Shown here: positions 33,165 through 41,481 of the stretch, in pieces
Layout of the letters: every line of letters starts with the position of its first letter
How positions within the stretch are numbered: the stretch's first letter is position 1
Assembly (NCBI GenBank): GCA_016215625.1
Contig: JACRIW010000012.1
Span: 1 to 47,313 of the forward strand
DNA from: Candidatus Eiseniibacteriota bacterium
GTDB taxonomy: Bacteria > Eisenbacteria > RBG-16-71-46
Direction: 5' to 3'
Length of the DNA: 47,313 nucleotides
Made by a program: the position numbers and the translations under genes
The notes under the pieces: generated by a model
Databases searched by the model: none
Told to the model about the DNA's origin: nothing
Seen by the model: only the letters and a program-made list of their open reading frames with translations

Positions 33165-35069
33165 TTACTTCTTCTTCTGCGCCGCCAGGATGCGCTCCAT
33201 CTCGTCCATGGTCGCGTTCATCTCGGCCATCGCGGCGCGGAACGGGGCGGACGTCGTCATGTCCACGCCCGCGTCCTTGAGCAGGTCGATCGGGAACTTC
33301 GACGAGCCCGCCGACAGCATGCGCAGGTACGCGTCACGGTGCGGCATGGGCTTGTTCGCGCCCTTCGCGAGGTCCTCGTAGATGCCGTTCGCGATCGCCG
33401 ACGACGCGATGATGCTCGTGGCGTACTGGTAGACGTAGAAGTTGCGGAAGAAGTGCGGGATGTACGCCCACTCGACGCCGTACAGATCGTCCACCTTGCA
33501 GACGCCCGCGTCGTGTCCGTAGTACTTGCGCACGAGGCCGAGGTACAGGTCGGTCATCGCGCGGCCGCTCAGCGCTTCACCCTTTTCCGCCTTCTCGTGG
33601 ATCGCCAGTTCGAACTCGGCGAACAGCGTCTGGCGGAACATGGTCGTGCGCAGGCCCTCGAGGTGCGTGCTCAGCAGGAACAGGCGCGTCTTCGGGTCCT
33701 TGGTCGTCGCGAGCATCCGGTGAAGCAGCAGGTTCTCGTTGAGCGTCGAGGCGACCTCGGCCACGAACGTCGCGTAGTCGTGCGTGGGGTAGGGCTGCGT
33801 GCGGTCGGCGAGGTAGGTGTGCATCGAGTGGCCGGACTCGTGCGCCACGGTCGAGACCTCGTCGTACATGCCGGTGAAGTTCTGCAGTTGGTACGGGTGC
33901 ACGCCGTACACGCCGGTGCTGTAGGCGCCCGAGCGCTTGCCGGGCGTCGGAATCCAGTCGACCCAGCCGTTGCGGAAGCCGTCGCCGAGCACCGTCACGT
34001 AGTCCTTGCCGAGCGGCGCGACGGCCTCGAGCACGAGCGCCTGCGCCTGCTCCGGCGTGTAGCGCAGGTCGACTTCCTCCACGACGGACGCGTAGAGGTC
34101 TTCGTAGCGCAGGTCGGGCAGTCCCATCATGCGCTGGCGCAGCTTGAGGTAGCGGTGCAGCGTCGGCAGGTTGTCGTTCACGTCCTTCACGAGCTGGTGA
34201 TAGACCGTCGTGGGGATGTTGTCGCCGAAGAGCGCGGCCTCGAGGCACGAGTCGAACTTGTGCACGTCGCGGTTGAAGAGGTGCGTCTGCACCGCGGCGT
34301 CGAGCGCGGCGCCGTACGTGTTCTGCCACTCCTTGTGCGCCGTGAAGAACGCGCGGAAGACGAGGTCGCGGTCCTCGCGCTTCGGCAGCTGGCGGTACTG
34401 CGTGTACGCGGCGGCATCGAGCTTCACTTCCTTGCCGTCGCTCAGCTTCACGGTGGGCCACTTCATCTCGGCGTTCGCGAAGACGCCGCGGATGTTGCCG
34501 CCGGCGCCGGCGAGGCGGCCGGCGCGCGCGGCGATCGCTTCCTCGGCGGCGCTCAGGGTGTGCGGGGCGTAGCGCAGCAGGTCCTCGAGCCCGGCCTTGT
34601 ACGGCGCGAGCTTCGGCTCGGCGGCGAGGAAGCCGCGCACCTTGTCGGCTCCGACGGCGAGGATCTCGGGGCGCATGAACGAAGCCGCGGTCGCGAAGTC
34701 CACGTACAGGTTCTCGGCGAGCTGGTTCATCTCCTGCGCCCGGCTGTCACGCGTGTCCTCGTCGGACCGCATGCTCGCGTAGACGTAGAGCTTGGTCAGC
34801 GCCAGGTCGAGCGTGCTGCGGAGCTCGAGCGCGGCGTAGAACGTCGCCGCCGACTCGCCGAGACGGCCCTTGTAGGCGTCGATCTCGTGCACGCGCTTGC
34901 CGAGCGCCGCGTGCTCCGCGTGCCAGGCGTCGTCGCTCGCGTACAGGTCGGACGTCTTCCACTTGAGATTCGCGGGGACTTCGGAGCGTTCGATCGCGTG
35001 CGCGGCCGACAGCGTCATGCCGAGCAGGAGGAACGCGACGATCGTGTTGAGGAGGATGAAGCGGCTCAT
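33165..35069 (-). CDS. pepF: Exported M3-family oligoendopeptidase F-like metallopeptidase
   Basis: Zinc metallopeptidase of 634 residues. The zinc-binding helix is STVAHESGHSMHTYL (HExxH), with the third ligand Glu expected in EVASTLNENLLLHRM. The N-terminal helical domain and the C-terminal motif (YQYATSIIASSAIANGI) are characteristic of PepF. Most PepF proteins are cytoplasmic, but this one starts with a clear signal-like segment (ILLNTIVAFLLLGMTLSAAHA, residues 5-25), so it is probably exported and would cut peptides outside the cytoplasm. The ATG at 35069 has GAGG seven to eight bases upstream. Monocistronic, with its own terminator. Confidence 0.92.
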   Translation of the reverse strand: MSRFILLNTIVAFLLLGMTLSAAHAIERSEVPANLKWKTSDLYASDDAWHAEHAALGKRVHEIDAYKGRLGESAATFYAALELRSTLDLALTKLYVYASMRSDEDTRDSRAQEMNQLAENLYVDFATAASFMRPEILAVGADKVRGFLAAEPKLAPYKAGLEDLLRYAPHTLSAAEEAIAARAGRLAGAGGNIRGVFANAEMKWPTVKLSDGKEVKLDAAAYTQYRQLPKREDRDLVFRAFFTAHKEWQNTYGAALDAAVQTHLFNRDVHKFDSCLEAALFGDNIPTTVYHQLVKDVNDNLPTLHRYLKLRQRMMGLPDLRYEDLYASVVEEVDLRYTPEQAQALVLEAVAPLGKDYVTVLGDGFRNGWVDWIPTPGKRSGAYSTGVYGVHPYQLQNFTGMYDEVSTVAHESGHSMHTYLADRTQPYPTHDYATFVAEVASTLNENLLLHRMLATTKDPKTRLFLLSTHLEGLRTTMFRQTLFAEFELAIHEKAEKGEALSGRAMTDLYLGLVRKYYGHDAGVCKVDDLYGVEWAYIPHFFRNFYVYQYATSIIASSAIANGIYEDLAKGANKPMPHRDAYLRMLSAGSSKFPIDLLKDAGVDMTTSAPFRAAMAEMNATMDEMERILAAQKKK

Positions 35070-35236
35070 GTCGCAACCTCGATGAAGAGGAGTGAAGTGA
35101 CGTGTGGCGTTTCGCGCGCGCCGGGATCGCCGTCGCGCGAGCGCGCGCATGCTAGCAGTGCCGCGCTTCGTTCGCCGCGCGGAGTGCGGCCGCGCATGCG
35201 TGTCGCGGACGAACGCGGCGTGAAAGAGCGCGAGCG

Positions 35237-35252
35237 TGGAACATCTTATGCT
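35237..35252 (+). promoter_or_regulatory. Possible sigma54 promoter for the cytochrome operon
   Basis: TGGAACATCTTATGCT matches the -24/-12 sigma54 consensus (TGGCACRNNNNTTGCW) except at two positions, with correct GG-to-GC spacing. It lies in the 225-bp region ahead of the cytochrome gene, 42 bp before its start codon. In contrast to the copy at 2911 the match is imperfect, so it needs testing. Confidence 0.4.
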
Positions 35253-35294
35253 GCATTTCGCGCGCGAAGTGTGTTGGGAGAAAGGGGGATCTGG

Positions 35295-36011
35295 ATGATC
35301 CCGAAAGCTTCACCACCCGCCTCACGTGTTCGCCGCACAGGTCACGCAGGAATCCTCATCCTCGTGACAGCCGTCATCACGATGGCAAGCGCCGCGGGCC
35401 GCGCGGAAGGTTCGCGCCCGATTCCGCTCAAACTGCCTGCTGGCATTGTTTACGACAAGATCTCCGGCCCGGACAGCGCCGTCGTCTTCCGCCACACGAC
35501 GCACGTGGACTACGAAAGTGGCCGCTGCACCGGCTGTCATCCCAAGCTCTATCGCATTCTGAATCCCGTTCGCCGCATCGAGCACGCCGAGATGGAGACC
35601 GGCGGATCGTGCGGCGCTTGTCATGACGGGACACACGCCTTTGACGTTCGCTCCAAGGCGTCATGCGGTGCCTGTCACGTTGGCAGAAAGAGCGAGTCGA
35701 TCCTGAACGCGGAAAGCGAGGCGATGCGCAGCTCGGCGGCGTTCCGCGGTCCCGATCCGTACACGTATCCCACCGGGCGTACGTCGCCGGGCCCCGTGAC
35801 GTTCAAGCACACGACGCACACGGGCGCCTCGATGAAGTGCAACACCTGCCACTCGCGCCTGTTCGAGATGAAGGCGCGTCCTCCTCGCGACGACGAGTGG
35901 ATGCACGGCAAGACCCGGTGCGGCGGCTGCCACGACGGCAAGGGCGCCTTCGCCGTGGACGACCAGAAGCTCTGCGGCAAGTGCCACGCGGAAGGAAGGG
36001 CGAAGCCATGA
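35295..36011 (+). CDS. Hexahaem cytochrome c
   Basis: Exported cytochrome of 238 residues with a hydrophobic signal region (about 19-37). Six CxxCH haem-binding motifs are present: CTGCH, CGACH, CGACH, CNTCH, CGGCH and CGKCH. The protein looks like two copies of a three-haem c7-type module: in each, VFRHTTH or TFKHTTH supplies a distal His, followed by three CxxCH motifs. This is the first gene of a six-gene operon and overlaps the next start by ATGA. It probably carries electrons in the periplasm to or from the membrane-bound HybA/HybB-like pair. Confidence 0.92.
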   Translation: MIPKASPPASRVRRTGHAGILILVTAVITMASAAGRAEGSRPIPLKLPAGIVYDKISGPDSAVVFRHTTHVDYESGRCTGCHPKLYRILNPVRRIEHAEMETGGSCGACHDGTHAFDVRSKASCGACHVGRKSESILNAESEAMRSSAAFRGPDPYTYPTGRTSPGPVTFKHTTHTGASMKCNTCHSRLFEMKARPPRDDEWMHGKTRCGGCHDGKGAFAVDDQKLCGKCHAEGRAKP

Positions 36012-36751
36012 GCCACGCGCTGCTGCTCGACACGACGCTGTGCACCGGATGTGGCGCGTGCACGGCGGCCTGCAAGGAACAGAACGCCTTGCCTCTCGAG
36101 ATCGAGGGCCGCAACACCGCGTACACGTGGTGCACGGTCGAGAAGCGCGGAAGCACGTTCGTCCGCCGCATGTGCATGCACTGCGAGTCGCCGACCTGCC
36201 AGTCGGTGTGCCCGGTCGGCGCCATGAAGAAGAGCCCCGAAGGCCCGGTGCTCTACGACCCCAAGAAGTGCATCGGCTGCCGCTACTGCATCCAGGCGTG
36301 CCCGTTCGACGTGCCGAAGTACCAGTGGGACCGCAACGTTCCCGTGGTCGCGAAGTGCGTCATGTGCCAGCCGCGGCTGGCGAAGGGCGAGGCGACGGCG
36401 TGCGCGAGCGTGTGCCCGACCGGCGCGATCCGGTTCGGCGACCGCGAGGATCTCGTCCGTGAGGCGAAGGAGCGCATCGCCGCAACGCCGGGGCGCTACG
36501 TCGACCACATCTACGGACTGCACGAGGCCGGCGGCACGTCGGTGCTCATGCTGTCCTCGGTGCCGTTCGGCCAGCTCGGCCTGCGCACGAACCTGCCCGA
36601 CGAACCGTTGGGCAAGCTCACGTGGCGCGTGCTGAGCCGCGTGCCCGACATCGTGCTCATGGGCGGCACGCTCCTGTACGGCATCTACTGGATCACGAAG
36701 CGCCGGGAACACGTGCGGCGCATCGAGGGCGGGGAGGGTCACGAATCATGA
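36008..36751 (+). CDS. Four-cluster Fe-S protein (HybA/NrfC/DmsB type)
   Basis: Electron-transfer subunit of 247 residues with four 4Fe-4S sites: CTGCGACTAACKEQ, CMHCESPTCQSVCP, CIGCRYCIQACPFDVP and CVMCQPRLAKGEATACASVCP. The C-terminal membrane helix (DIVLMGGTLLYGIYWITK) is typical of HybA/FdnH-type subunits. There is no twin-arginine signal, so the clusters would face the cytoplasm unless the protein is carried by a partner. No molybdopterin or NiFe catalytic subunit is found in this operon, which makes the arrangement closer to Nrf/Hmc/Qrc-type electron conduits. It overlaps both neighbours by four bases. Confidence 0.9.
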   Translation: MSHALLLDTTLCTGCGACTAACKEQNALPLEIEGRNTAYTWCTVEKRGSTFVRRMCMHCESPTCQSVCPVGAMKKSPEGPVLYDPKKCIGCRYCIQACPFDVPKYQWDRNVPVVAKCVMCQPRLAKGEATACASVCPTGAIRFGDREDLVREAKERIAATPGRYVDHIYGLHEAGGTSVLMLSSVPFGQLGLRTNLPDEPLGKLTWRVLSRVPDIVLMGGTLLYGIYWITKRREHVRRIEGGEGHES

Positions 36752-37905
36752 CGACCATGGAACTGCCGCGCCCGCGCACCGTGCGGCTCGGCATCTGGCC
36801 CGGCATCTTCGCGCTGATCTTCGCCGCGTTCCTCTACGCGACGTTCATGCGCTTCACGAAGGGACTCGGCGCGACGACGAACCTGTCCGACGCGTTCCCG
36901 TGGGGCATCTGGATCGGGTTCGACATCCTCTGCGGAGTGGGGCTCGCGGCCGGCGCGTTCACGCTCATGGCGACCGTGCACCTGTTCCACATCGAGAAGT
37001 TCAAGCCGATCGTCCGCCCGACGCTGCTCACGGGCTACCTCGGCTACCTGCTCGTGTGCGTGGGACTGATGTACGACCTCGGGCAGCCGTGGCGCATCTG
37101 GCACGCGCTCATCTACTGGAACGAGCACAGCGTGATGTTCGAGGTCGCCTGGTGCGTGATGCTGTACACGACCGTGCTGACGCTCGAGTTCTCGCACATC
37201 GTGTTCGAGCGCCTGAACTGGAAATGGGCGCTGAACATCATGCACGCGCTGAACACGCCGCTCGTGATCCTTGGCGTGCTGCTGTCCACGCTGCACCAGT
37301 CGTCGCTCGGCACCATGTACCTGATCGTGCCCGAGAAGCTGCACGCGCTCTGGTACACGCCGGCGCTGCCGCTGCTCTTCTACATCTCGGCGATCGGCGC
37401 GGGCCTCGGGATGGTCATCCTCGAGTCGCACCTGTCGGGACGCGCGCTCGGGCACGAACTCGAGATGAACCTGCTCGAGCCGCTCGGCCGCGTCATGATC
37501 GTCGTGCTCGCGATCTTCGGCGTGCTGCGGCTCGATCTCCTATGGCACGCGGGAGCGCTGCCGCTGGCGTTCCAGCCCGTCTACGAGGGCCGGATGTTCC
37601 TCGCCGAGTTCGTCATCGGGGTGCTCGCGCCCATCCTCCTGCTGTCGTGGCCGCGCGTGCGGCGTTCGCCGGTGGGGCTGGTGATCGGAGCGACCTGCGC
37701 CGTGCTCGGGTTCATGCTGTACCGGCTCAACGTGAGCATCACGGGCATCGAGCGCGCGAGCGGCACGCACTACGTGCCGTCGTGGATGGAGATGACCGTG
37801 TCGGTCGGCCTGATGGCCATCGGCGTCGCCGTGTTCGGGCTCGCCGTGCGCTACCTGCCGATCTTCCCCGCGAGCAAGCACGGCTCGCACGCCCGCGGGG
37901 CGTGA
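36748..37905 (+). CDS. HybB/NrfD-like quinone-interacting membrane protein
   Basis: Integral membrane protein of 385 residues with about ten helices. Sequence features fit HybB-type members of the NrfD/PsrC family: PWGIWIGFDILCGVGLAAGAFTL, MYDLGQPWRIWHALIYWNEHSVMFEV and LHQSSLGTMYLIVPEKLHALWY. Such subunits exchange electrons with the quinone pool and can contribute to proton transfer. With the cytochrome and the Fe-S protein it would form a membrane electron-transfer module. The stop is only nine bases before the start of the sensor kinase, so structural and regulatory genes share the transcript. Confidence 0.9.
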   Translation: MTTMELPRPRTVRLGIWPGIFALIFAAFLYATFMRFTKGLGATTNLSDAFPWGIWIGFDILCGVGLAAGAFTLMATVHLFHIEKFKPIVRPTLLTGYLGYLLVCVGLMYDLGQPWRIWHALIYWNEHSVMFEVAWCVMLYTTVLTLEFSHIVFERLNWKWALNIMHALNTPLVILGVLLSTLHQSSLGTMYLIVPEKLHALWYTPALPLLFYISAIGAGLGMVILESHLSGRALGHELEMNLLEPLGRVMIVVLAIFGVLRLDLLWHAGALPLAFQPVYEGRMFLAEFVIGVLAPILLLSWPRVRRSPVGLVIGATCAVLGFMLYRLNVSITGIERASGTHYVPSWMEMTVSVGLMAIGVAVFGLAVRYLPIFPASKHGSHARGA

Positions 37906-37914
37906 GGTGACGTG

Positions 37915-39825
37915 ATGAAACTGCGGATCGGCGTCCTGACCGTCCTGGGAGTCGCGGCCGTCACGGCCGGGAGCATCGGCATGATGTCCGGCCTGGTGCT
38001 CAAGGCGCACCGTGACGCGCAGATCGCCCAGCTCACCCAGGGCGCCGATCAGCTGAGCGAGACGATCGTGAGCAGCACGTTCTGGGACATGCTCGAGAAC
38101 CACCGTCCCGCGCTGCACCGCGAGATGATCACGATCGGCAAGCAGAAGGGCATCGAGAAGGTCCGGCTCTTCAACCGCACGGGCAAGATCATGTTCTCGT
38201 CGGCCGAGGACGAGATCGGGCACGTGCTCGACAAGAAGGCCGAGGCCTGCATCGCCTGTCACACGGCCGACCAGCCGATCACGCGGCCGCCGACGAAGGC
38301 GCGTGCGCGGATCTACCGGGCGCCCGATGGTCACCGCGTGCTCGGCATGATCCGCCCGATCCACAACGAGACGCGCTGCTGGAACTCGGCCTGTCACGCG
38401 CACTCGCGCGAGGAGACCGTGCTCGGCGTGCTCGACGTGAACCTGTCGCTCACCGACACCGACGCGCGCATCGCCGACGACCAGCGCCGGATGATCTGGC
38501 TCGCGGTGCTGATCGTCGCCGCGATCAGCATCGTGCTGCTGTGGTTCGGCGAACGCCTCGTGCTTCGCCCGGTGCGCGAGCTGATCGCCGGCACGCGCCG
38601 CGTGGCCGACGGCGACCTGCACACCATGCTGCCCGCCGCCTCGAGCACGGAACTCGGCGACCTCGCGCGCGCGTTCAACGAGATGACGAGCAAGCTGTCC
38701 GACGCGCAGCGCCAGCTCACGCAGGCCGACAAGCTCGCGTCCGTGGGCCGGCTCGCCGCGGGCGTCGCGCACGAGATCAACAATCCGCTCACGGGCGTGC
38801 TCACGTACGCGTCGTTCCTGCAGAAGCGTCTCTCGGACCGGCCCGAGGTGAAGGAGGACCTCGAGGTCATCGTGCGCGAGACCAAGCGCTGCCGCGACAT
38901 CGTGCGCGGGCTGCTCGACTTCTCGCGCCAGTCGCCGCCGCAGCACAAGCCGACCGACCTCAACGAGATCGTGCGCCGGGCCGTCGCGGTCGTGATGAAC
39001 CAGCTCATGCTGCGCCGCGTCGCACTCGACTTCCGCCTCGCCGACGCGCTCGAGCCCGTGCCGGCCGACGGCAACCAGATCCAGCAGGTCGTCGTGAACC
39101 TCGTCATGAACGCGGCCGACGCGATCGGCGACGGCGGGGGCACCATCGCGGTGCGCACCGCGGCGGTGGAACTGCCCGCGCGCGGCAACTCGCTCGTGCG
39201 CGTCGCGCGCTGTCCGCACGGCTGCGACCTGCTCGATCCCGCCGTGCGCATCGGCGCGCACCCGGCGATCAAGGTGATCCGCCGCACCGGCGACCGCGAC
39301 GACGTCGTGCACCTGGACCCCGTCTACGGGCGCGGGAACCACCACGCGAGCGGACCTCTCGAGCGCGACCGGCTCGCGACCTACGCGTGCCCGCGCTGCC
39401 GCGCCAAGCTCGACGCACCGTCGCGCTGCGGCGACTGCGGTGCACCCACGTTCGCCGTGCAGTCGCCCGAGTGGGGGCGGATCGAGTGGTGCACGCGCAA
39501 GGGCTGCCACTGGACGCACTGCGCTTCGCTCGACGCCGCGGGTCCGCTGCGCATGGTCGAACTCGAGGTGCGCGACAGTGGCAAGGGCATCGCACCCGAG
39601 GACCTCGACCACCTGTTCGAGCCGTTCTTCACCACCAAGGGCAACCGCGGCCTCGGGCTCGGGCTCGCGGTGACCTACGGCATCGTCGAGCGCCACGGCG
39701 GCACGATCGTCGTGTCGAGCGAACCGGGGCAAGGCGCCACGTTCCTCGTGCGGCTGCCGTTGCAGCGCGAGGGGCACGACGGCGCGATCGTGGCCGCGCC
39801 CGCACGCACGGGAGGCGCCGCATGA
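37915..39825 (+). CDS. Haem c-type sensor histidine kinase with zinc-ribbon-like insert
   Basis: Sensor kinase of 636 residues. Two membrane helices (about 5-28 and 194-213) flank an extracytoplasmic sensor of about 165 residues that carries a CIACH motif (residues 112-116) and a CWNSACH motif (C155/C160/H161, CxxxxCH spacing), so it probably binds one or two haems c. HAMP follows (VLRPVRELIAGTRRVADGD), then the phospho-acceptor His286 (GVAHEINNP). In the ATPase domain, between the N box (VVNLVMNAADAIGD) and the G1 box (VRDSGKGIAPEDL), about 125 residues are inserted. The insert holds nine cysteines, including CPRC and CGDC, spaced as in a zinc ribbon or rubredoxin-like knuckle. The ATG at 37915 has GAGG seven bases upstream. 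It overlaps the receiver gene. Confidence 0.88.
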   Translation: MKLRIGVLTVLGVAAVTAGSIGMMSGLVLKAHRDAQIAQLTQGADQLSETIVSSTFWDMLENHRPALHREMITIGKQKGIEKVRLFNRTGKIMFSSAEDEIGHVLDKKAEACIACHTADQPITRPPTKARARIYRAPDGHRVLGMIRPIHNETRCWNSACHAHSREETVLGVLDVNLSLTDTDARIADDQRRMIWLAVLIVAAISIVLLWFGERLVLRPVRELIAGTRRVADGDLHTMLPAASSTELGDLARAFNEMTSKLSDAQRQLTQADKLASVGRLAAGVAHEINNPLTGVLTYASFLQKRLSDRPEVKEDLEVIVRETKRCRDIVRGLLDFSRQSPPQHKPTDLNEIVRRAVAVVMNQLMLRRVALDFRLADALEPVPADGNQIQQVVVNLVMNAADAIGDGGGTIAVRTAAVELPARGNSLVRVARCPHGCDLLDPAVRIGAHPAIKVIRRTGDRDDVVHLDPVYGRGNHHASGPLERDRLATYACPRCRAKLDAPSRCGDCGAPTFAVQSPEWGRIEWCTRKGCHWTHCASLDAAGPLRMVELEVRDSGKGIAPEDLDHLFEPFFTTKGNRGLGLGLAVTYGIVERHGGTIVVSSEPGQGATFLVRLPLQREGHDGAIVAAPARTGGAA

Positions 39826-40220
39826 GCCGGCCCTGGGACGTGCTCGTCGTGGACGACGAGGCCGTCGTGCGCGGCGGCGTGAAGCTCGTGCTCGAGCCGG
39901 AGGGGCTGACCGTGGCGCAGGCCGCCACCGTCGCCGAAGCGCTCGCGAGCGAGGCGCTGAACGAATGCCGGCTGCTGCTGTGCGATCTCATGCTGCAGGG
40001 TGAGAGCGGACTCGAGGTCGTGAGCGAAGCGCGCCGCCGCCGGCCCGCGCTGCCCATCGTGCTCATGACCGGCTATGCCACCGACGACAACGCCGCCCTC
40101 GGCGCGCGGTGCGGTGCGACGGATTTCCTCGCGAAGCCTTTCGATGATGTCGAGCTGTTGGACCAGGTGCGGCGCGTCCTCGTGGGCGCCCGTACCGACG
40201 AGAAGGAGGGATCGTCATGA
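39822..40220 (+). CDS. Single-domain response regulator
   Basis: Receiver domain only, 132 residues. Acidic pocket Asp11/Asp12, predicted phospho-acceptor Asp55 (LLLCDLMLQ), conserved Thr (LMTGYATDD) and Lys (FLAKPFDD). There is no output domain, as in CheY- or Spo0F-type proteins, so it either acts by protein contact or passes phosphate on. Overlaps the kinase stop (ATGA) and the following gene, so it is translated together with both. Confidence 0.92.
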   Translation: MSRPWDVLVVDDEAVVRGGVKLVLEPEGLTVAQAATVAEALASEALNECRLLLCDLMLQGESGLEVVSEARRRRPALPIVLMTGYATDDNAALGARCGATDFLAKPFDDVELLDQVRRVLVGARTDEKEGSS

Positions 40221-41365
40221 CCGCGCTCCTGGTGGTCGTGCTGTGTGTGCTGTTCCTGGGAATCGAACTCGCGGTGCGCGCCGTGAACAAGAACCTCGAG
40301 GCCGCCCGCGTGCGGCGCGAGCGTGAAGCCGTGCTCAAGGCGCCCGTGAAGCTGGACATCGCGACCGAGACGCCCAGCCTGCAGCGCGCCGAGGTGCCGA
40401 ACGCGAAGGCACGCATCCTCGCCGTGGACGACGAGGCGATCGTGCTCGACTCGTTCCGCAAGATCCTCGTGCTCGCCGGCTTCAGCGTGGACACCGTGAA
40501 CACCGGCCCCGAGGCGCTCGCGCTCGTGCGCCAGCGCGACTACGACTTCCTGTTCACCGATCTCAAGATGCCGGTCATGGAAGGCACCGAGGTCGTGAAG
40601 GCCGTGAAGCACCTGCGTCCGGACGTGGACGTCGCCGTGATCACCGGCTTCGCCACGATCGAGACCGCCGTCGAGACGATGATGCACGGCGCGGTGGACT
40701 ACGTGCAGAAGCCCTTCACGGAAGAAGAGCTGGTGGCGTTCGCGAACCGGATGCACGTGCGCCGCCAGGCGCGCATCGAATCGCAGGCGAAGCCCGCCGT
40801 GCGCGTCGTGGCGCCCGAGCTGGTGGACATCATGGCGTCGCGCGAGTACGTCGTGCCCGGCGGCATGTTCGTGGCGAACGGCCACACCTGGGCGCGCATC
40901 GAGGACACCGGCGAGGTGTGCGTGGGCATCGACGACTTCGCGCGCAAGGCGATCGGCAAGGTCGAGCGCGTGGAACTGCCCGCACCCGGCACGAGCGTGA
41001 AGCGCGGGGAGGTGCTGTTCGTGGCGCGCCGCAAGGACGAGCACGTGCGGTTCCGCTCTCCGGTCAGCGGCACCGTGACCGCCGTGAACGGCGACGTGAA
41101 GAAGGACGCGCGCGCCATGATCGAGAGCCCGTACGAGCACGGCTGGACGTGCATGATCCATCCGAGCGACCTGACGCTCGACCTCGCGAACCTGCGCATC
41201 GGCAAGTCCGTGGTGAGCTGGTACCAGGACGAGGTGACCGCGCTTCGCAAGGCGAACTCCGAGGCGGCGGACGGCGTGATCCGCTGGTCGGCGCTCGAGG
41301 AGCGCTTCATGGCCGCCGGCGACGCCCCGCGCGAGACCACGACGGAGGTCGTCGAGGTCGGCTGA
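40217..41365 (+). CDS. Membrane-anchored receiver fused to a GcvH-like domain
   Basis: Protein of 382 residues with three parts. A membrane helix lies at about 3-20 (LLVVVLCVLFLGIELAV). A receiver domain covers about 65-185, with predicted phospho-acceptor Asp115 (FLFTDLKMP). A domain of about 130 residues (205-335) follows, resembling glycine cleavage H protein (HTWARIEDTGEVCVGIDDFARKAIGKVERVELPAPGTSVKRGE, then SPVSGTVTAVNGDV and YEHGWTCMIHPSDL). At the site where H protein carries its lipoyl lysine this protein has Asp274, with Lys273 one residue earlier, so normal lipoylation is doubtful. Proteins with receiver and H-like domains are uncommon. Last gene of the operon, followed by a terminator. 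Confidence 0.85.
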   Translation: MTALLVVVLCVLFLGIELAVRAVNKNLEAARVRREREAVLKAPVKLDIATETPSLQRAEVPNAKARILAVDDEAIVLDSFRKILVLAGFSVDTVNTGPEALALVRQRDYDFLFTDLKMPVMEGTEVVKAVKHLRPDVDVAVITGFATIETAVETMMHGAVDYVQKPFTEEELVAFANRMHVRRQARIESQAKPAVRVVAPELVDIMASREYVVPGGMFVANGHTWARIEDTGEVCVGIDDFARKAIGKVERVELPAPGTSVKRGEVLFVARRKDEHVRFRSPVSGTVTAVNGDVKKDARAMIESPYEHGWTCMIHPSDLTLDLANLRIGKSVVSWYQDEVTALRKANSEAADGVIRWSALEERFMAAGDAPRETTTEVVEVG

Positions 41366-41415
41366 CGCCGATCGCGGACCCGGCCGCAGACCACATACCG
41401 GGGTCGTGGAAAGCC

Positions 41416-41452
41416 CGCGGGCGGCGCGATCCGAGAGATCGCGCCGCCCGCG
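41416..41452 (+). terminator. Terminator of the cytochrome/sensor operon
   Basis: Perfect 16-bp stem (CGCGGGCGGCGCGATC / GATCGCGCCGCCCGCG) with a five-base loop, 50 bases after the stop of the receiver/GcvH-like gene, in front of a convergent minus-strand gene. Confidence 0.75.
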
Positions 41453-41481
41453 TGGTGTCGTGAGGGGGGGGCGCATCGCGC

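Noticed and set aside
35295..37905. Hydrogenase or nitrite reductase operon, suggested by HybA/HybB-like subunits
   Set aside because: No large or small NiFe subunit, no NrfA-type catalytic cytochrome and no molybdopterin enzyme is encoded in or next to the operon.
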